From Halomonas denitrificans (GTDB lineage Bacteria; Pseudomonadota; Gammaproteobacteria; Pseudomonadales; Halomonadaceae): a stretch of 64,000 bases of DNA. Made by a program: the position numbers and the translations under genes. Shown here piece after piece: positions 59,818 to 64,000 of this stretch. The stretch is taken from positions 186,001 through 250,000 of the forward strand of contig NZ_PYVX01000001.1 of NCBI RefSeq assembly GCF_003056305.1. Direction: 5' to 3'. Below the pieces are notes generated by a model. It searched no databases and was not told where the DNA came from. It saw only the letters and a list, made by a program, of their open reading frames with translations. Every line of letters begins with the position of its first letter. The stretch's first letter is position 1.

Positions 59818-62226
59818 TTAGTGCGTACTGATCATCGACGATTTGGAGGAGGAGTCTTCCGCAGTGGAACCCTCCTTTTTCGGCCCAGGCTTCTCGGCCA
59901 GGGCCACCTCCAGCACGTCATCAATCCAGCTAACCGGCCGAATATCGAGGGCTTCCTTGATATTGTCCGGGACCTCCTTGAGGTCGCGGCGGTTCTCCTC
60001 CGGTATTAGCACCGTCTTTATACCACCGCGCCTGGCGGCCAGCAATTTCTCCTTGAGTCCGCCGATCGGCATCACCTCGCCGCGCAGGTTGACCTCGCCG
60101 GTCATGGCCACGTCGCAGCGAACCGGACGCCCGGTGTAGGCCGAGACCATCGCCGTGACCATGGCGATGCCGGCGCTGGGACCGTCCTTGGGCGTGGCGC
60201 CCTCGGGGACGTGGATGTGCAGGTCCTCCTTCTCGAAGCGCTCGGGGTCGATGCCGAGCGCCAGGGCGCGAGCCCGCACCACGGTCTGGGCGGCGCTCAC
60301 CGACTCCTTCATCACGTCGCCCAGCGAGCCGGTCTTGTCCAGGCGGCCCTTGCCGGGGGTGATCACCGACTCGATGCTGAGCAGCTCGCCGCCCACCGAG
60401 GTCCAGGCCAGGCCGGTCACGCGACCCACCTGATCCTGCTGGTCGGCCAGGCCGTAGCTGTAGCGCCTCACCCCGGCATAGGGCTCGACATCGGCGGCGC
60501 AGAGCCGCTGCGGCGCCTGGGCGCCCTCCTTGCTCTCCTTCTCGATGCGCTCGCGCAGCACCTTGCGGCACACCTTGGCGATCTGGCGCTCGAGTTCCCG
60601 CACCCCGGCCTCGCGGCTGTAGTAGCGGATCAGCTCGAGCAGCGCATCGTCGGTGAAGCTGAGCTCGTCGTCCTTGAAGCCGTTGGCCTTGAGCTGCTTG
60701 GGCACCAGGTAGCGCTTGGCGATGGCCAGCTTCTCGTCCTCGGTGTAGCCCGGCAGCCGGATCACCTCCATGCGGTCGAGCAGCGGCCCGGGGATGTTCA
60801 TCGAGTTGGCGGTGCAGATGAACAGCGTCTCCGAGAGGTCGTAGTCCAGCTCCAGGTAGTGGTCGCTGAAGGTATCGTTCTGCTCCGGGTCGAGCACCTC
60901 GAGCAGCGCCGAGGAGGGATCGCCACGGTGATCCATGCCGATCTTGTCGACCTCGTCGAGCAGGAACAGCGGGTTCTTGACCCCCGCCTTGCTCATGCGC
61001 TGGATCATCTTGCCGGGCAGCGAGCCGATGTAGGTGCGACGGTGGCCGCGGATCTCTGACTCGTCACGCACCCCGCCGAGCGCCAGGCGCACGTACTTGC
61101 GGTTGGTGGCACGGGCGATGGACTGCCCGAGCGAGGTCTTGCCCACCCCGGGCGGCCCCACCAGGCAGAGCACCGGCCCCTTGAGCTTCTTGACCCGCTT
61201 GTGCACCGCGAGGTACTCGAGGATGCGCGCCTTGACCTCCTCGAGGCCGTAGTGATCCTCGTCAAGCACCTTCTGGGCATGCACCAGGTCGTGCTTGATA
61301 CGGGTACGCTTCTTCCAGGGCACCGCCACGAGCCAGTCGAGGTAGGAGCGCACCACCGTGGCCTCGGCGGAGTTCGGCGACATCATCTTGAGCTTGCCCA
61401 GCTCCTGGAGGGCCTTCTCGCGGGCCTCCTTGGGCATGCCGGACTCCTCGATGGCCTGCTCGTACTTCTCGGCCTCGTTGGGCACGTTCTCGAGCTCGCC
61501 CATCTCCTTCTGGATGGCCTTCATCTGCTCGTTGAGATAGTACTCGCGCTGGGACTTCTCCATCTGGTCCTTGACCCGCGAGCGGATGCGCTTCTCCACC
61601 TGCAGCAGGTCGATCTCGGACTCGATCAGCGCCATCAGATGCTCGATGCGGTCGCGCACCCGGTCCATCTCCAGCAGCTGCTGCTTGTCGTCGATCTTCA
61701 ACGACAGGTGGGCGCAGATGGTATCCACCAGGCGGCTCGGGTCCTCGATGCCGGAGAGCGAGTTGAGCACCTCATTGGGCACCTTCTTCGACATCTTGAC
61801 GTACTGCTCGAACTGGTTGAGCAGCACGCGCACCAGCGACTCCTGCTCGCGCTCGGAGAGCGGCTCGCTCTCGCGCAGGCTCACCTCGGCGCGGCTGTAG
61901 CCGCCGTCGACGGCGACGATCTCGCGGATGTCGGCCCGCGACTCGCCCTCGATCAGCACCTTGACGGTGCCGTCGGGGAGCTTGAGCAGCTGCATGATCT
62001 CGGCGACGGTGCCGATGGCGAACATGTCCTCGCTATCGGGATCGTCCTTGCTGGCCTCGCGCTGGGCCACCAGCAGGACGCGCTTGTCGGCCTCCATGGC
62101 GGCCTCCAGCGCCTGGATCGACTTCTCGCGGCCGACGAACAGCGGGATGACCATCTGCGGGTAGACGACCACGTCCCGCAGCGGCAAAAGGGGCAGACTC
62201 AGGGTCTGTTCGGCGTTCTGCTGCAT
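59818..62226 (-). CDS. lon: ATP-dependent protease Lon
   Basis: This is an 802-residue LonA protease degrading misfolded and regulatory proteins in the cytoplasm. The N-terminal LAN domain ([27 protein letters not shown]) is followed by a coiled-coil region, AAA+ module (Walker [10 protein letters not shown], Walker [11 protein letters not shown]) and the protease domain with Ser684 in KDGPSAGI and Lys727 in [10 protein letters not shown]. The last 25 residues form a Ser/Lys-rich tail beyond the usual E. coli end. Gene order clpP-clpX-lon-hupB is the conserved protein-quality-control cluster. Confidence 0.98.
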   Translation of the reverse strand: MQQNAEQTLSLPLLPLRDVVVYPQMVIPLFVGREKSIQALEAAMEADKRVLLVAQREASKDDPDSEDMFAIGTVAEIMQLLKLPDGTVKVLIEGESRADIREIVAVDGGYSRAEVSLRESEPLSEREQESLVRVLLNQFEQYVKMSKKVPNEVLNSLSGIEDPSRLVDTICAHLSLKIDDKQQLLEMDRVRDRIEHLMALIESEIDLLQVEKRIRSRVKDQMEKSQREYYLNEQMKAIQKEMGELENVPNEAEKYEQAIEESGMPKEAREKALQELGKLKMMSPNSAEATVVRSYLDWLVAVPWKKRTRIKHDLVHAQKVLDEDHYGLEEVKARILEYLAVHKRVKKLKGPVLCLVGPPGVGKTSLGQSIARATNRKYVRLALGGVRDESEIRGHRRTYIGSLPGKMIQRMSKAGVKNPLFLLDEVDKIGMDHRGDPSSALLEVLDPEQNDTFSDHYLELDYDLSETLFICTANSMNIPGPLLDRMEVIRLPGYTEDEKLAIAKRYLVPKQLKANGFKDDELSFTDDALLELIRYYSREAGVRELERQIAKVCRKVLRERIEKESKEGAQAPQRLCAADVEPYAGVRRYSYGLADQQDQVGRVTGLAWTSVGGELLSIESVITPGKGRLDKTGSLGDVMKESVSAAQTVVRARALALGIDPERFEKEDLHIHVPEGATPKDGPSAGIAMVTAMVSAYTGRPVRCDVAMTGEVNLRGEVMPIGGLKEKLLAARRGGIKTVLIPEENRRDLKEVPDNIKEALDIRPVSWIDDVLEVALAEKPGPKKEGSTAEDSSSKSSMISTH

Positions 62227-62321
62227 CGCAGACGTTCCTCACACGAAATCGGATGGATACTCAGGGAGTGGGGGCGAAGCGGCGGCATTGCAAGGCAATG
62301 GCGGGCGACCACACACAAGAA

Positions 62322-62379
62322 GGGGAGCGACCCTCCCCCGGCGTGCCCTTCGGGCATCCCGGGGATGAAGCCGCTCCCT
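62322..62379. other. Nested hairpin in the clpX-lon intergenic region
   Basis: Three concentric stems can form: GGGAGCG (62323-62329) with CGCTCCC (62372-62378), CCCCGG (62336-62341) with CCGGGG (62359-62364), and TGCCC (62344-62348) with GGGCA (62352-62356). It may be a clpX terminator or leader attenuator of lon; there is no T tract. Confidence 0.45.
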
Positions 62380-62407
62380 CATCAGGGCGACGTGCGCCCG
62401 GGGCGTG

Positions 62408-63688
62408 TCAGCCGTCGGTGCCGTCGACCCGCGCTGCTTCCTGCTGGGAGTAGATCAGCAGCGGCTCGCTCTCGCCGGCGATGACCGAGGCATCGATCAC
62501 CACCTTGGAGACTCCCTCGAGCGACGGAATCTCGTACATGGTGTCGAGCAGCACCGACTCGAGGATCGAGCGCAGCCCGCGGGCCCCGGTCTTGCGGGCC
62601 ATGGCCTTGCCGGCCACCGCGCGCAGGGCGTCCTCGCGGAAGTCGAGTTCCACGCCCTCCATCTCGAACAGCCGGCCGTACTGCTTGATCAGCGAGTTCT
62701 TCGGCTCGGTGAGGATCTGGATCAGGGCATCCTCGGTGAGCTCGGTGAGGGTCGCGATCACCGGCAGGCGACCGACGAACTCGGGGATCAGGCCGAACTT
62801 GACCAGGTCCTCGGGCTCGACGTCGAGCAGCAGGTCACCGATGCCCTTGGACTCGTCCTTGCTCTTGACCTCGGCGTTGAAGCCAATGCCGCCCGTCTCG
62901 GCGCGATCGCGGATCACCTTGTCGAGACCGGCGAAGGCGCCGCCGACGATGAACAGGATGTTGCCGGTGTCCACCTGCAGGAACTCCTGCTGGGGATGCT
63001 TGCGACCGCCCTGGGGCGGCACCGAGGCGGTGGTGCCCTCGATCAGCTTGAGCAGCGCCTGCTGCACGCCCTCGCCCGAGACGTCACGGGTGATGGACGG
63101 GTTGTCCGACTTGCGCGAGATCTTGTCGATCTCGTCGATGTAGACGATGCCGCGCTGGGCCTTGTCCACGTCGTAGTCGCACTTCTGCAGCAGCTTCTGG
63201 ATGATGTTCTCGACATCCTCGCCGACGTAGCCCGCCTCGGTGAGGGTCGTGGCATCGGCGATGGTGAAGGGCACGTTGAGCAGGCGTGCCAGGGTCTCGG
63301 CCAGCAGGGTCTTGCCGCTGCCGGTGGGACCGATCAGCAGGATGTTCGACTTACCGAGCTCGACATCGTCTTCCTTGCCGCCGAAGCGCAGACGCTTGTA
63401 GTGGTTGTAGACCGCCACCGACAGCACCATCTTGGCGCGGTCCTGGCCGATCACATAGTCGTCGAGGGTGTGGCGGATCTCGCGGGGAGCGGGCAGGCGC
63501 TCCTCATCGGTCTCGGCATCGGCATCGAGCACCTCCTCGCGAATGATGTCGTTGCAGAGGTCGACACACTCATCGCAGATATAGACGGATGGGCCGGCAA
63601 TCAGCTTGCGCACCTCGTTCTGATTCTTGCCGCAGAACGAGCAGTAGAGCAGCTTGCCGCCTTCGTCCTTGCCTTTGCCGTCGGCCAT
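62408..63688 (-). CDS. clpX: ATP-dependent Clp protease ATP-binding subunit ClpX
   Basis: This is a 426-residue AAA+ unfoldase that feeds substrates to ClpP. The N-terminal zinc domain has Cys16, 19, 38 and 41 (CSFCG...CDECVDLC). Walker A GPTGSGKT is at 120-127, Walker B is [10 protein letters not shown], and the pore loop GYVGEDVE is intact. The ClpP-docking IGF-type loop is seen as [10 protein letters not shown]. The ATG at 63688 ([11 protein letters not shown]) follows GAGGT. It lies 126 bases after clpP. Confidence 0.97.
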   Translation of the reverse strand: MADGKGKDEGGKLLYCSFCGKNQNEVRKLIAGPSVYICDECVDLCNDIIREEVLDADAETDEERLPAPREIRHTLDDYVIGQDRAKMVLSVAVYNHYKRLRFGGKEDDVELGKSNILLIGPTGSGKTLLAETLARLLNVPFTIADATTLTEAGYVGEDVENIIQKLLQKCDYDVDKAQRGIVYIDEIDKISRKSDNPSITRDVSGEGVQQALLKLIEGTTASVPPQGGRKHPQQEFLQVDTGNILFIVGGAFAGLDKVIRDRAETGGIGFNAEVKSKDESKGIGDLLLDVEPEDLVKFGLIPEFVGRLPVIATLTELTEDALIQILTEPKNSLIKQYGRLFEMEGVELDFREDALRAVAGKAMARKTGARGLRSILESVLLDTMYEIPSLEGVSKVVIDASVIAGESEPLLIYSQQEAARVDGTDG

Positions 63689-63814
63689 TCGCGTACCTCT
63701 TTCTTGGTGACGCCCCGTACAGTATGGCTCACGGGACGCCGGGTTCACCACGGTGGCCGGAGCCACCGGGAAACGTCTCAGTGCATGAAGGGCACTCGGA
63801 TGATTTTCACGCTA

Positions 63815-64000
63815 TCAGGATGTCGGGCGCTGTTCCAGCACCGCATCGATCAGGCCGTATTCGGCGGCCTGCGCGCCATTCATGAAGTTGTCGCGATCGG
63901 TATCCTTGGCGATGGTCTCGATCTTCTGGCCGGTGTGGTGCGCCAGGATCTGGTTGAGCCGGTCGCGGATGCCGAGGATCTCGCGGGTGTGGATCTCGAT
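63815..64000 (-). CDS. clpP: ATP-dependent Clp protease proteolytic subunit ClpP (C-terminal part, cut by window edge)
   Basis: This is the last 61 residues of ClpP, the serine protease core. The translation reads [20 protein letters not shown], then [20 protein letters not shown], then [20 protein letters not shown] and a final S before the TGA. The TDRDNFM stretch contains the catalytic Asp, and [11 protein letters not shown] is the canonical ClpP end. The Ser and His of the triad lie beyond the window. Confidence 0.93.
   Translation of the reverse strand: MEIHTREILGIRDRLNQILAHHTGQKIETIAKDTDRDNFMNGAQAAEYGLIDAVLEQRPTS

Noticed and set aside
1-64000. Mobile elements, CRISPR arrays, toxin-antitoxin pairs, phage genes or rRNA
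   Set aside because: No transposase, integrase, repeat-spacer pattern, phage structural gene or rRNA sequence was seen on either strand; the tRNA-Ser has no attached integrase or partial tRNA repeat.

Overview
The window is a 64 kb chromosomal segment of a high-GC gammaproteobacterium, most likely a moderate halophile of the Halomonadaceae (Halomonas or a close relative). This is inferred from the very GC-rich codon use, the TusBCDE, AcpH, YaeQ, NhaP2, YejABEF and ClpPX-Lon-HU gene sets, and an osmoprotectant ABC importer, a TRAP transporter and a K+/H+ antiporter. No insertion sequence, prophage, integrase, CRISPR array or rRNA operon was seen. One tRNA gene, tRNA-Ser(UGA), is present. Almost all the sequence is coding, and the genes look intact except the two cut by the window edges (acpH at the left, clpP at the right).

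Layout. 1-1.7 kb: acpH and tusEBCD (tRNA 2-thiouridine sulfur relay), minus strand. 1.7-8.7 kb: yccA, a Nudix hydrolase, tRNA-Ser, yaeQ, nhaP2, an orphan NMT1/THI5-like binding protein, a ybfF-type esterase and yhhQ (queuosine precursor transport) with a candidate preQ1-I riboswitch. 8.8-16.2 kb: prpE, an ArsR-type regulator, sohB, an SCP2 protein, nudC-dnaQ, a YafS-like methyltransferase and gloB. 16.2-25.1 kb: mltD, the yejABEF peptide importer and a 7TMR-DISM diguanylate cyclase. 25.2-32.2 kb: rsuA-yafV, rarD, an FAD oxidoreductase, and divergent metY and a SulP permease (sulfur metabolism).

32.3-39.5 kb is the main accessory-looking region: a GntR regulator, a small ribbon-helix-helix protein, pxpABC (5-oxoprolinase) and, divergent from it, a complete DctPQM TRAP transporter followed by a winged-helix regulator. 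It is probably a 5-oxoproline or related-acid uptake and hydrolysis locus. 39.5-46.3 kb: an unknown membrane protein, a eukaryotic-type Ser/Thr kinase with a large unassigned C-terminal half, and a branched-chain 2-oxoacid dehydrogenase operon (E1alpha, E1beta, double-lipoyl E2; no E3). 46.5-50.3 kb: yehZYXW osmoprotectant importer. 50.3-64 kb: a DUF1853 protein, glnS-cysS, ppiB, lpxH, a COG0523/CobW GTPase under a convincing Zur-type box, ppiD, hupB, lon, clpX and clpP.

The most informative non-coding signals are the candidate preQ1 riboswitch before yhhQ, the Zur-like box before the CobW gene, a PsrA-like box before the SCP2 gene, a palindrome before the branched-chain dehydrogenase operon that resembles a LiuR-type operator, and a GntR-like half-site pair before prpE. 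All calls come from reading the sequence and from knowledge of the families; no database search was run.
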